From Corallium rubrum (taxonomy: Eukaryota; Cnidaria; Anthozoa; Scleralcyonacea; Coralliidae), in contig OZ035998.1 of assembly GCA_964035015.1 (NCBI GenBank), positions 28,602,029-28,666,028 on the forward strand: a stretch of DNA of 64,000 bases, given 5' to 3'. Within the stretch, counting starts at the first letter, position 1. The number at the start of each line of letters is the position of its first letter. Of this stretch, positions 1 through 10,079 are shown piece by piece. The notes below the pieces were generated by a model. The model had not been told where the DNA came from and did no database searches. It saw nothing but the letters and a program-made list of their open reading frames with translations. The translations under genes and the position numbers were made by a program.

Positions 1-77
1 AAAATTCCTGAAAAGTTCTACTTTCTCCACCTGGGATTTCAGAATTTATTTACAAGTTGAATAGCAAACTGAAAACT

Positions 78-822
78 TTAAAGGATGAGTGTCCAGCTAA
101 TGCATTGCGTGCTCGCAACCTTGCTCGGGCCATGAAATTAAACAAGTGAAGCAATCCCTCGATATCTGAGCAATCCTTGCAGTAAATTACTCATTTCAAT
201 AAGACCAGGATTTGTTTTGATTAGGCGCTCTTGTTCTCTGGCGTTTAATTTTCAAATGCAATACTGCAATTTATCGCAGTGTTTTGTTTGTAGTTGTAGG
301 CTCCTTCGAATAGGCTACAGCAACACAAGAGTGAAGACCATCCAAATATTTTTGAGTTCTCAGACAAAGACAGATCATTGTCAATTAATTTCACGCGGAG
401 CGTCAAAAGTAATGTATTTCTCTTCTCAGTTTCCTAGCAAACCTTATAAGATCCTTTTATTCCCTATATTCTATGAGCAGACGAACAGAAATACGTCAGA
501 AACGTGGAGCGTGTATACAGCATACAGAAGTGTTATGCAGTATGCACAGTCTGCAAAGTGCGAAATATGTATTTGAAAGGCCGTTGTGATCAAAGCCGTT
601 GCGAATAGAACACGCTGACAGATTCGTGGAGTGTCGTTTATAATTATTTTCGAAAAATCCTGAGTCACACATCGCTACAAATCGATTCAAACGACTTTTG
701 GAAGAACCAAACAATGAGAAACTTAAATATATTGCGGCAGTTAGGCTAGATGCCAGCTGTTTCCCGTATGAAAACAAAAACACAAGCGCGCAATGTTAAT
801 AGCTGGACACTCATCCTTTAAT
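78..822. mobile_element. Foldback/MITE element with inverted ends
   Basis: The left end (TTAAAGGATGAGTGTCCAGC) reappears as its reverse complement at about 801-822, and the match continues imperfectly inward for about 40 bases. The roughly 745-base interior has only short meaningless open frames. It is read as a non-autonomous DNA transposon; the superfamily is not assigned because no convincing target-site duplication was seen. Confidence 0.6.
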
Positions 823-981
823 GTTATCAAGCTGGAAATTACTCAATAACAACTTTGCTAGCAATATTTTGTACACTTTGTAAACAATGAAATTTTTAAA
901 TTATATTGTTCATTACTGCCACAATATCTTTATTAAACATAACACCAACACTAAAATAAGAACACGTAAGAACAGAAATAC

Positions 982-1390
982 CTCCTTCATTTTCTGGTTT
1001 ATATATCCACTAATATTCACAGAAAACAACGGCTCATTCAATGTCTCGGCAGAACCATCTATACTGTCACCTACAGAAAAATGTTTGTCCTGCATATCAT
1101 TCTCAAATACTGACAATCCAGATGGTGTTCTCTGTGGCTGTTCAAATGCTGATGATCTTTTTGGTGATGATGGTGTTGAGATTTGAGTTGATATTGGTGG
1201 CAAGATGTTACTTCCATTTTTTGGTTCACAATTCAATACAGCGTTCACACTAGTTTCGACATCATTGACACTCTTACATTTAGCTTCACCGACATCAAGT
1301 GATTGGCCTCTAATAACTGGAGAAGTGTTCTTGCCTTCCATCAAAGCCCGAAGCGCTTCCTGTTTTGAGCCATATCTAACAAAACCAATT
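982..1390 (-). CDS. Exon of LOTUS/RRM gene: second half of RRM plus low-complexity linker
   Basis: Read on the minus strand, this exon opens after a pyrimidine-rich stretch ending in AG and begins IGFVRYGSKQEALRALMEGK. This is a good RNP1 strand (IGFVRY) followed by helix 2 of an RNA-recognition motif, then a polar Ser/Pro/Thr-rich linker of about 95 residues. A GAG|GTATTT donor follows KMKE. Entry phase is 2 and exit phase is 0. The first RRM strand sits in the exon at 8923-9411 on the same strand, so I infer one gene with at least one unlocated exon between them carrying RRM helix 1 and strand 2. By analogy with TDRD5, TDRD7 and TDRD10, Tudor domains might follow to the left of the window, but none is visible here. 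An unrelated RRM protein is the alternative. Confidence 0.6.
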
Positions 1391-1429
1391 CTTGGTGGAA
1401 AACGACATTTCATTAGTTTGGACAATCAG

Positions 1430-2597
1430 AAAATACTACTACTCCACAAGAGTCTATTGTACCAAATTAGGGGGGAGGGGAGAAAATTTAATCTAATCCC
1501 AGACATGGTCTTACCAACTGTTGGAGTCAAAAATTTCATTAGAAATCCGGCAGCAACCGGCAAACTCTGGCTGCTACTGTAACTTTTGTTCAATATTCAG
1601 ATATAAGATTTGGTATTAGTACAATTGCACACTTTTCAATTGAGTGTGTTTTAAAATTAATGAAACCCCTAGGAGGGTTGGGAATTTTAAAACCATCAAT
1701 GTGAACTTTGACTATACAGTATATGTGCACACGGTAACGTTTCGAAGCGTTTTTAAATAATTGCATGCATGGTTTTCAACTCGGTTTCTTTTGTCTTCAC
1801 CGGGTAATTTAATCTCTATAATTAAAAAAAAACAAAAAAAAAAAACAGGGGGGAATTTCTAATTTTCCCCTCGTTAGCATGCATGACCAAACATCCAAAC
1901 AGTATGCTCTTTTATACAACAAAGAAATGCATTATTATAACATAATCCACAAATCCTCTCTCAATTTTCGGGGACATTTAATCACTAATTTCCCGACATA
2001 TCATGGTATTACTTATAAGAAAACGTTTGTATTACCTGTATATGCAAATTTGCTGCGACTTTTGTCTCGAAAGAAATTGAATCTCATGGCTTATTTTATC
2101 GTTTTAGATCTCATGGCGTACATCACACTTAATAGAAAATATACATGGTTTGGAAACCCGGCAAACTTCAAAGCGGTTAACAATCGAACTACAATTCATG
2201 TTGAAAAGTACCTGAAGGTGCACAAATCCTTTGTTTTAGCTTTATCAATATTTAAACAGCTCGGTTGAGCGATTGAACCCAAATGTTGCTATTGAATGAT
2301 TACTTACACAGAAAACACAATACGTTCAGTAACCGAGAAAGTGCACAAATTTCCATAAACCTGAACAAAAATATAAAACAATGACTTTTGTCGAGCTTCC
2401 AAACTATGTTTATTTTCTATTAACCATGCATGCATGACTTATTATATCATCGTGGCTTATTATATCCAGTAATATCGGCTTTTAGTTTGTCACGCAATTC
2501 CATGAAATGCTTCCCGTTAATTCTATTGAAACAAATGAGATAAACTTATTTTTTATTGCCAATACCCTTTAAATACTGATTTGTTTGAGAAGCTATA
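1430..2597. other. Non-coding stretch, no gene recognised
   Basis: The sequence is AT-rich. Short open frames here have no recognisable domain. The segment around 2140-2230 (cggcaaacttcaaagcg) resembles sequences at 25745-25800 and 62735-62800, so it is a diverged copy of a dispersed repeat. If the LOTUS/RRM gene model is right this is intron. Confidence 0.5.
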
Positions 2598-2598
2598 A

Positions 2599-2600
<2 letters not shown>

Positions 2601-2658
<58 letters not shown>

Positions 2659-2823
2659 GGACGGACGGACGGACGGACGGACGGACGGACGGACGGACGG
2701 ACGAACGAACGAACGAACGAACGAACGAACGAACGAACGAACGAACGAACGAACGAACGAACGAACGAACGAACGAACGAACGAACGAACGAACGAACGA
2801 ACGAACGAACGAACAAACAAACA
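2601..2823. repeat. Compound tetranucleotide microsatellite (ACAG)n(ACGG)n(ACGA)n
   Basis: Three uninterrupted blocks follow one another: CAGA (about 2605-2657), CGGA (about 2657-2703) and CGAA (about 2703-2812), then a few CAAA units. All derive from a single period-4 ladder by point changes. The long open frames across it on both strands are artefacts of the 4-base period. It ends next to a small hairpin at 2834-2849 that also flanks the 7-kb array near 39.75 kb. Confidence 0.95.
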
Positions 2824-2833
2824 ATAAAACTTA

Positions 2834-2849
2834 ACCTCCTGGTGGAGGT
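2834..2849. repeat. Short hairpin ACCTCC-TGGT-GGAGGT beside microsatellite
   Basis: This is a perfect 6-bp stem with a 4-base loop just outside the tetranucleotide array. The same stem (ACCTCC-ACCA-GGAGGT) lies at 39742-39757 beside the (TTTG)n array, in the matching orientation relative to the repeat. Confidence 0.8.
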
Positions 2850-2992
2850 AAAATGACTCAGTTGAACCAGAGCCACTATAACCCCAAATAAATTACTCTA
2901 CACAAACTCTACTTAGATTCAACTCAAATTCATCTTATGAATCTCTGAAAAAATGACTCAACTTCCTTCCAGGTTTAACTCAGTCTGATTTA

Positions 2993-4030
2993 GGCCTGGG
3001 TCAAACGTCGCTCTTCTCATGCGCCGAATCAAATACAATTAGATTCGACGTTGGAGCGACTGTAGAGCGACATGGAATCAAACGTCGCTCCAGAGTCGCT
3101 CCTAATTAATTATTTTCGTAAACAAAAAGTGCATCTCTATTTTGTATTTCTCAAGCAAGTATAAATAATGCTATCGTCTCGAGTGACAATGAGTCTTTAA
3201 TCTATACATTGCACCAAATAGATTGCTCGAATTTAAAACTACTGAGTTTCATTTTAGTTTGACGACGGGCCGCCAATAAATTTAAAGTCTGACCGCCGTT
3301 CTGTCTCAGTGTTACTTGTCAGACTGTCGTGGAAGATGCTTAATAACTTCCTAACTACGCATTGTTGGAAAATATCATGTACATATGTTGTTAGAAATTT
3401 CATAAGCTTTCCTTTGATGCATATTTTACGTTTCTGCGTTATGTGGAACTTTTTAAAACGTCCACAATGTTCACACAATAATTACTTCAAAAATCAGGAA
3501 AACAAATATATTTCAAAACATAGTGTGAACATTTTGGACATTTAAAAAATTTAGATATAACGCAGCCGCAGGAACCTGAACTACAACTTACATAAAAGAT
3601 CATGGCATTTCTAACAACACACTTACAGGATATATTTCAACGATGCTATCTTCTGGCATAAACAACCGACACGATATAGCGTATTCGAACAATGTGAAAG
3701 TTGGTTGACTTTGTCTTTGTTCTACCGCATTCTCGTACCCAGATCTACGTTTAGTAGCCTTGCGTCAAGTATCTGCACATGCTCAGTTCTTGTTCAGCCC
3801 GAATTTTAAGGTAAAATAATTTATGCATTTAGTTCGGCGCATGAGAAGAGCGACGTATGACTTGGCGTCGCTCCAGTGTCGCATTATGCGACAGGTCCTG
3901 CCGCTCCAAGTGAGCTCTGCCGCACTTAATCCATTCTGCTGCACTTAATTGAATCAAACGTCGCTCTTCTGTAGCACTTAATACATCTATTTGATTCGGC
4001 GCATGAGAAGAGCGACGTTTGACCTAGGCC
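2993..4030. mobile_element. Harbinger-like MITE, about 1.04 kb, TTA target duplication
   Basis: The terminal inverted repeats begin GGCCTGGGTCAAACGTCGCT and end with the complement (AGCGACGTTTGACCTAGGCC). The element is bracketed by TTA at 2990-2992 and 4031-4033. The 3-bp TWA-type duplication and GG-starting ends fit PIF/Harbinger. Internal copies of the AAACGTCGCTC motif appear near 3085 and 3955. No transposase is encoded. A shorter relative lies at 33012-33601. Confidence 0.8.
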
Positions 4031-4784
4031 TTAGTCTCTTCACTTTGAGCTTTTTATCCTCAACCTAACTCACTTCTGATTTCTTGAACTCGTCATAATA
4101 TAAGCTTCTTTGACATCACCATATTTCAAAAATGGTATCATTAAGTCACTCTAAAATAATATAATGAAAAGAACATATCTAAAGTGACTTTGAATTATAA
4201 AAAAATTACCGTATTTTGTGACGTATACTGTCAGAATTCCACGTCATGTACAGGGTATTAAGTCGACCAAAATTTGTTGGACCAGAAAATCATAATTTTT
4301 ACAATACCCCGAGTATAATCCGAGTCCCTCAAATTAAGTAAAGACCGGACACAGAGTAGTATTCACAGCAACTTTTAATTAATAATAGTTTAGAAATATC
4401 TAGAATCATCACAATTTGTCTTCAGGAGCATTTTTATTTTGTCAAATTGTTTCTGCCACTCTCAAACAAGCTTCTCATTACATTAAACTTGCACCCAGCA
4501 GTAGACTTGCCACTTGTTGGACTTTTTGCCAAATTCTACAATCTTCAACTTCAATCTTGTTTTGCAATCCGTTGGTTTGGCTAGCCCTTTACATTTTTAC
4601 TCTGTCTATGAACACTGGTCAGATGATTTTACTATTCAAAAGAGAGCCATTGGATACAGACCACACCCTGCCAAGTGGCACAACTTCTGTATATAACTAA
4701 CATTTTAGAGTACTATACCCCCACCAAGGTCCCACTCCCCTTCCCTGACAGTTTTTTGCACATGTAGTCAGTCACTGTGAGACC

Positions 4785-5000
4785 TTCTACATGAGAATCA
4801 GCAAAGTGAAAAGGTAGTAAACTGACAGAAGTTTAGTACCACAATAGATTTGCATTTCACTCTGATGAAGGGCTACAATTGAAAAATGTTTGTAGTTCGC
4901 AGCAAAATATCTTGGCAGTTTACAAGTTACAACCTTTTTACTTCTCTCTACATCAAAAACACTACCTACATAGCATTCTACTTTTTTATATCAGATGAAC
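4785..5000 (+). mobile_element. Penelope-like 3'-end fragment with degenerate hammerhead-like core
   Basis: The core CTGATGAAGGGCTACAATTG followed by AAAA near 4870-4895 resembles the CUGANGA...GAAA hammerhead arrangement. The preceding segment aaggtagtaaactg recurs, in the opposite orientation, near 32909-32930. The resemblance to Penelope-like elements is by motif only; no reverse transcriptase or endonuclease is present here. Confidence 0.4.
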
Positions 5001-5266
5001 ATAATAAATAACCTCAATTCAAGTATACTCCTCTCAACAGTTAGCAATCCATAGAATTACCTTGTTCTTTAAAAACCCCACTAAATTGCAGGGTCCGAAA
5101 TAGCGCTTCAGAACAGCTTCGCTTTTTTCAGTTCCAGTAGTTCTTTTCCTAATTAATTAAACATTGTCCTTCAAATTCAATTCAACATTACTCTTCTTTC
5201 TGAGATGGTCTTTTCATTCATTTTACGGACTTTTATTTTCTTTGTGTGGTCTATGTTATATATACA

Positions 5267-6235
5267 CAGTGAACTCTATATATAAGGACTGGAACGCTAC
5301 CTCCATAAGGCCAGGCAGCCTTATGATTGGATGAAGCCAAACTTCCGGTTGCTGGGGGCAACTGACCGACGTCCAAGGAGCGGTAGAAAACAGAACAACT
5401 GAACAATGGCCCAGCGAGATTTTTTTTGATTTTTTTGTAGTTGAACTTCTTTAGAATTTATATAACGAAGCCACTATGTATTAGAATCATTGTTCTTTCT
5501 GTCTGAGGTATGTTTGCTGGCAAAAATAGATTGAAGGAGGAAATATATTGCCAAACGAAAGCAAAATTTTTCTTGGAGTGATGGAAACTCCTGACGAAAA
5601 TTCAGGTTTTATTTAGTATTTATTCGTCTTTATTTTATGAATTCTTGCAACCTTGTCAAGCTGCGTCTTTGCTCTTATGAATAGTCTCCTCATACCTTTT
5701 GAATCATTGTAAGACCACATATATGTTTGATGCCTTTAAAACACTGTCGGTTCGTATATCTGTGTTTTGTTTGATTTTTTGACTGTTCAGAAAATTTAAT
5801 ATTTATGGTTTTCATTGATCATGTCAGCATCCATATGGATGCTCTACAAATTATAGCCACTAGATTTCAGTAGGCTTTAGCCCTGATTAATGCTATCTTT
5901 ATTTGATTCAGGATAGTTCATAGACTTTTTTCTTGAATTTTGATACCTCGACAATTGGAGCTGCCCTACAAAAAATCAAGAGATCCACGCGGTTTCGGAC
6001 TCAAATTGTGTTTTAGCTCAAATATCCAAGCTAGTTTTTTGCTGCTAAAAGACTTTAGAAGAAATGTCTATTACTGTAGCATGTTTGCATTTCTTTGTAA
6101 TAACAAAATATAACTTAAAAAATAAAGATTTTCTTGCATACAAAGAGGACTGGGGCTGTCCTGCATGTCAGCCTCCATGATGGCTTCAAAATTTGGTTTG
6201 TAGGTATTGTTCCAGTCTTTATATAGAGTTCACTG
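5267..6235. mobile_element. Non-autonomous DNA transposon with CAGTG...CACTG ends
   Basis: The left end CAGTGAACTCTATATATAAG and the right end CTTTATATAGAGTTCACTG are inverted over about 27 bases. The interior is AT-rich and non-coding. The ends resemble hAT-type termini, but I could not see a matching 8-bp target duplication. Confidence 0.6.
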
Positions 6236-6239
6236 CATT

Positions 6240-6720
6240 TTACACAATGTTCTGAAAAATTTCACTACATTTAAAACATACTGCTTTCTTACTTTTACTT
6301 TACATTCTGAGAAGTTATAAATGCTACATTCTGAAAAGTTATGTCTCGTTCAGAATAGTTACTGTTTGCTACGTTCTTATAAGTTACACTACGTTTAGAA
6401 AAGTTACGCTATGTACCTTGTGTAAGTTACGTTATCCATTCCGAGAAGTTATACTGCATACTGTACATTCTGAAAAATCATGCCTAATTCTAAGAAGTTA
6501 CTGCTGTCAGAAAAGTTGCGCTACGTTCTAAGCAACATTTAAAGAAGTTATATGTCACGTTCTGAAAAATTACACTAACATGTACATTCAGAAAAGTTAC
6601 GCTATGTTCAGACGTTATCCTTGCGCTACTGTACGTTCAAGAAGTTAAGATACATTCAGAAAAGTTGCACTACTCTTCTACTAAGAAGTCATGCTAAAGA
6701 GAAAGTTCAGGTTACGTTGT
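6240..6720. repeat. Degenerate tandem repeat, unit like cattctgaaaagttacgctacgtt
   Basis: About 18 diverged copies of a 22-30-base unit containing (t)tctgaaaagtta run head to tail, many with acactac or gctatgtt joins. It has the character of an old, decayed minisatellite. No coding potential was seen. Confidence 0.7.
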
Positions 6721-6965
6721 CGTTGTGTTTTGAGTTGATATGGTGCATGTGAGACGATACTACCTTAGTTAGTCGTTACACTACATTTTTCAAACGCGAG
6801 CTTTGTAATTTTTTGTACAACTGCTTCGCAGATTTTAGAAATTTTCATAATTGCTTCGCTACCGTATTTGATTTGCAAAGCATTAATTCGGACCTTCAAT
6901 TGAGCAGGGAATTGTCAAGCAACAATTTAGCAGAGTGACTACCAACTGTTGGAGGGTGCATACTT

Positions 6966-7084
6966 AAGAAATGAATCGTGCATAATACTTCAAGAAACAA
7001 TAGTCAATAAATTAATGATCAGATAATTTGATCATTAATTTATTGACTGTTGTTTCTTGAAGTATTATGCATGATTCATTTCTT
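6966..7084. repeat. Near-perfect palindrome, about 57-bp arms
   Basis: The left arm begins aagaaatgaatcgtgcataa and the right arm is its reverse complement with very few mismatches. They are joined through a short centre near 7021-7029. It is probably a recently inserted MITE or snapback element; the RNA would fold into one long hairpin. Confidence 0.85.
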
Positions 7085-7324
7085 GCTGTGGCCATCCCCC
7101 CAGGCACCCCCGGGTAAGTGTAACCTACCACTGCTCAGGGATAAGGAATTGTATTGATCATCTGGTCCTGCAAATGTCTGGAGGAGGGTAGGTAGGTGCC
7201 CAGCCTGCATGTACTGTACACCAATCAGTTTGGCAAGATGGTGTAACATTCTGTCAATACTTTGAGTATATTTATAAAAATTTGAGACTATTTATATGGA
7301 AAATACTTTCCATATAAAGCAAAG

Positions 7325-7520
7325 ATGAATCTGATAGGTGTTCTATTATACCAAACAAATAATCATACAATTAACAAATAAATATACCTTGTGCAACCTG
7401 TCCAAAGATTGCTGTCCAATATGTAGTTGTCCTACATCACAAAATATTGGACTGACATGTGATGGTAATAAAAAGGATAAAGGGATAAAGGATAAATGCC
7501 CCCTGCTTATCCTCTGGTAA
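7325..7520. repeat. Dispersed repeat, related to 25310-25500
   Basis: The segment running from gatgaatct through ctgtccaaagattgctgtcc and gtagttgtcctacatc aligns with 25311-25500 at roughly 80 percent by eye. The next piece of the same family (tagacatttgactggatgat) appears near 8428. The open frames here are repeat-derived. Confidence 0.7.
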
Positions 7521-8341
7521 AAAGGTATGAAATTTTGTTTTCCCACAAGAATTTAGGGATTTATAAGCAGTGGAAACACAAGCATCTGCATGCATGGCTA
7601 ACAAGAATTTTGTTGTAAGCATTACTGTACTTCTGATTTCTGATTTAATACTGATCTCTGGAGAGTGTGCCAAAACTTTGTTATTTTAGTAGGTGCAGGA
7701 TGTCAGTTGCTTTTATAAAGCAAAAGACAACTGATAAAGTTTAGTGTTCGAAAAGTAACAATGCCTCATGTAAGACATTCCTTTACAGTGAAAAGAAAGC
7801 TGGAGATTGAAAATTGGTACCATACAGGGAAAACAGAGAAAATTTTCATACCACTGAACATGAATTTGGGATTTCACGCAGGAGAATTTGAGAATGGAAT
7901 CAGAATTATGCTACTTTATTAGCACATGAATATGATCGCGACAAGTTCACAAGTGCAAACTTCACGAAGGCAGAAAGCCAGGCCCCTTTTCTCATTTGTT
8001 ACATGTGGATCTCAACCAGATTCCTCAACGCAAAGCTGTAGACATTCAATTCTAAGATGAAAGAGATGACTCTGAACTTCAGACTTCGCGGGATTTGATG
8101 AAGATGACTTTGAACTTTAAAAAAATAACCAATGGACTTTAAACATTGTGCTTACAATAACTTGTCAGTTCTTTAATATTTTATTCCAGTTAATTTTGTC
8201 AGTGGAACTATGAAAAGCTGTAGGCAAATGTGTTTTTTGGTGTATCACTTTAGAAGTACTGTAGATGTTGTGTTACTCAGATTTTAGTTGGGGGTGGGGT
8301 GGGAGTGGGGTGGGGGTTTATACCCAGATGATATGGGGTAA

Positions 8342-8368
8342 ACACACACACACACACACACACACACA
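8342..8368. repeat. (CA)n microsatellite
   Basis: This is an uninterrupted CA run of about 13 units between two G-rich non-coding segments. Confidence 0.9.
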
Positions 8369-8611
8369 GGTTTTGGGCCCAAGTCCACGTGCAAGATGAG
8401 GGGGTGTATACCCATGCCAGTACATGTAGACATTTGACTGGATGATTATTTGTGAGGATCTATATATAAATTGTCAATGTTGTCGCTGGGGCAGGAAATT
8501 GCAATTTCCCATATGTCTGGGGATAGGAAATATGCAGCTTACTAATAAAAAATATGCAAATCCCTGATCCCTGGGGATGGGTCGAGGCTGGGGGAGATGT
8601 GCCTGGGACAG

Positions 8612-8842
8612 GCCAGACTGCTAACTTTGCTGTGTGTGCGGAAGATATTCCACATGCAATTTTTCCACGTGCTCACACTCACATATGCAATTACCAATGT
8701 GCTCCATCAAAATAGTGGACGAATAAAATTATATCCAAAAAATATGGATTTTTTGCTAATACGGGTCAGCCCGTATTTCGCGCGCATTTTTTGTCGCAAA
8801 AAAAGTATTCCGCGCGCGGTTAGCAAAGTTAGCAGTCTGGGG
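8612..8842. mobile_element. Small MITE in intron of LOTUS/RRM gene
   Basis: The ends CCAGACTGCTAACTTTGC and GCAAAGTTAGCAGTCTGG are exact inverted copies flanking about 190 bases. It lies just downstream (minus strand) of the exon-1 splice donor, so the apparent C-terminal extension of the LOTUS reading frame is transposon sequence rather than protein. Confidence 0.8.
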
Positions 8843-8922
8843 GAAAGGTAGTCATGGTCACAGCATGAATAACATGTTTCACAGCAATAATCGTTTTTAC
8901 TGATCGAAGCACCATCACTAAC

Positions 8923-9411
8923 CTCAGTGCAGTCAGGTGGAAGCTTTGCAACATAAACCTGATAAAACCCACTTTTATTAGGTAACATTTCATTTCCTCC
9001 CCACGTCTCAACCACTGTGATCTTCAAGCTATCGCCATCTTGTTGAACCCTCCGACCAGACGGGGGCATTAAGCAAGGGGGAGTCGTATCCGTATTGCTT
9101 TGAGACAACTGATCGCTTGACACACTCTTTACGTTCTTTTTCGCATGTGACGACATATAAATACCTTTTACCTCCATGGCATAAACACGATTCTCTTTAT
9201 CTTTGGTGCTGTACTGCAAACGACATACATCGGGTACGGCGCATAAAAACTCTCGTAATGATTTAAAACCAAGCTTTCTCCAATCCAGTCTTTCGCCAGC
9301 TAACTCGCAATAGTCTCTCTCAATTTTACTTTCTTTTACACCATTACTAGATACTAAAACCGAGTGTAAAAAGCTCTTTAGTTCGCTTGGCACTGTCTGA
9401 GGCCCTGCCAT
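8923..9411 (-). CDS. LOTUS (OST-HTH) domain plus start of RRM, exon 1
   Basis: The first ATG in frame is at 9411; the frame stays open upstream to 9501 but begins there with GTG, so the ATG (MAGPQTVPSELKSFLHSV) is preferred. Residues about 7-80 form a LOTUS/OST-HTH winged helix: the segments VPSELKSFLHSVL, KLGFKSLREFLCAVPDV and RVYAMEV match the pattern of the TDRD5/TDRD7 N-terminal LOTUS. An Asn/Ser-rich linker follows, then FYQVYVAKLPPDCTE, which is RRM strand 1. The exon ends at GAG|GTTAGT, a strong donor, phase 0. LOTUS domains of this class bind Vasa-type helicases and RNA in germ granules (family knowledge). The role in germ-cell/piRNA biology is inferred. The RRM continues in the exon at 982-1390. 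Confidence 0.75.
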
Positions 9412-9486
9412 GTTTTTCTCTTCAACACGTTGTGAGATTGAGCCCACGGATACAACAAGAGGTTGGTCTTCGGTTTTTCCATCCTT

Positions 9487-9636
9487 AAGCCGGTTTTCCA
9501 CTTGGCGATTTTTCTGGCGCGAAGTTTCTTTTGTTCGAATTCAATAGATTTCTGATTAGTTCCAGCTCAGAGCTCATGAGACAAAAGAAAAACTCGCTTC
9601 GCGCGAAAAAAGTCGCCTAGTGGAAAATCGGCTTTA
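9487..9636. mobile_element. Short inverted-repeat element at the 5' side of the LOTUS gene
   Basis: The sequence ccggttttccacttggcgat is mirrored by gtcgcctagtggaaaatcgg near 9612-9631, with GGCGCGAAG / CTTCGCGCG inside. It ends about 75 bases upstream of the chosen ATG, so it probably forms part of the promoter or 5' UTR and would supply the upstream in-frame residues if they were translated. Confidence 0.6.
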
Positions 9637-9775
9637 AAGCTGGTAAAATGTCGCACGCTCGACTTTTTTCTTTTGTCTTGTGAGTTTCCATGGAACGAAG
9701 TAGAAAACTATTCAATTTGTACAAAGTTGTTTGTTTGTTGTTTTGTTTGTTTTGGGGTTTTATTTGAAGATGGGG

Positions 9776-10078
9776 TGGGGGGGGGGGGGGGACATGAATG
9801 AACGAACGAACGAACGAACGAACGAACGAACGAACGAACGAACGAACGAACGAACGAACGAACGAACGAACGAACGAACGAACGAACGAACGAACGAACG
9901 AACGAACGAACGAACGAACGAACGAACGAACGAACGAACGAACGAACGAACGAACGAACGAACGAACGAACGAACGAACGAACGAACGAACGAACGAACG
10001 AACGAACGAACGAACGAACGAACGAACGAACGAACGAACGAACGAACGAACGAACGAACGAACGAACGAATGAATGTT
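9776..10078. repeat. Poly-G tract followed by (GAAC)n array
   Basis: A G run of about 15 bases precedes about 70 perfect GAAC units (about 9794-10073). No interruption was seen. The three open frames on either strand (NERT and SFVR repeats) are period-4 artefacts. Confidence 0.95.
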
Positions 10079-10079
10079 A

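Noticed and set aside
4416-4700. Protein-coding exon (two overlapping frames of 60-94 codons)
   Set aside because: No recognised domain and no consistent splice sites, and it lies beside a Penelope-like remnant. Possibly decayed transposon sequence.
8707-8922. C-terminal extension of the LOTUS reading frame (KNDYCCETCYSCC...)
   Set aside because: It follows a strong GAG|GTTAGT donor and runs into a MITE; the cysteines are not part of a known domain.
9412-9501. N-terminal extension ENRLKDGKTEDQ... of the LOTUS protein
   Set aside because: It begins with GTG, not ATG, and starts in an inverted repeat; kept only as possible 5' UTR.
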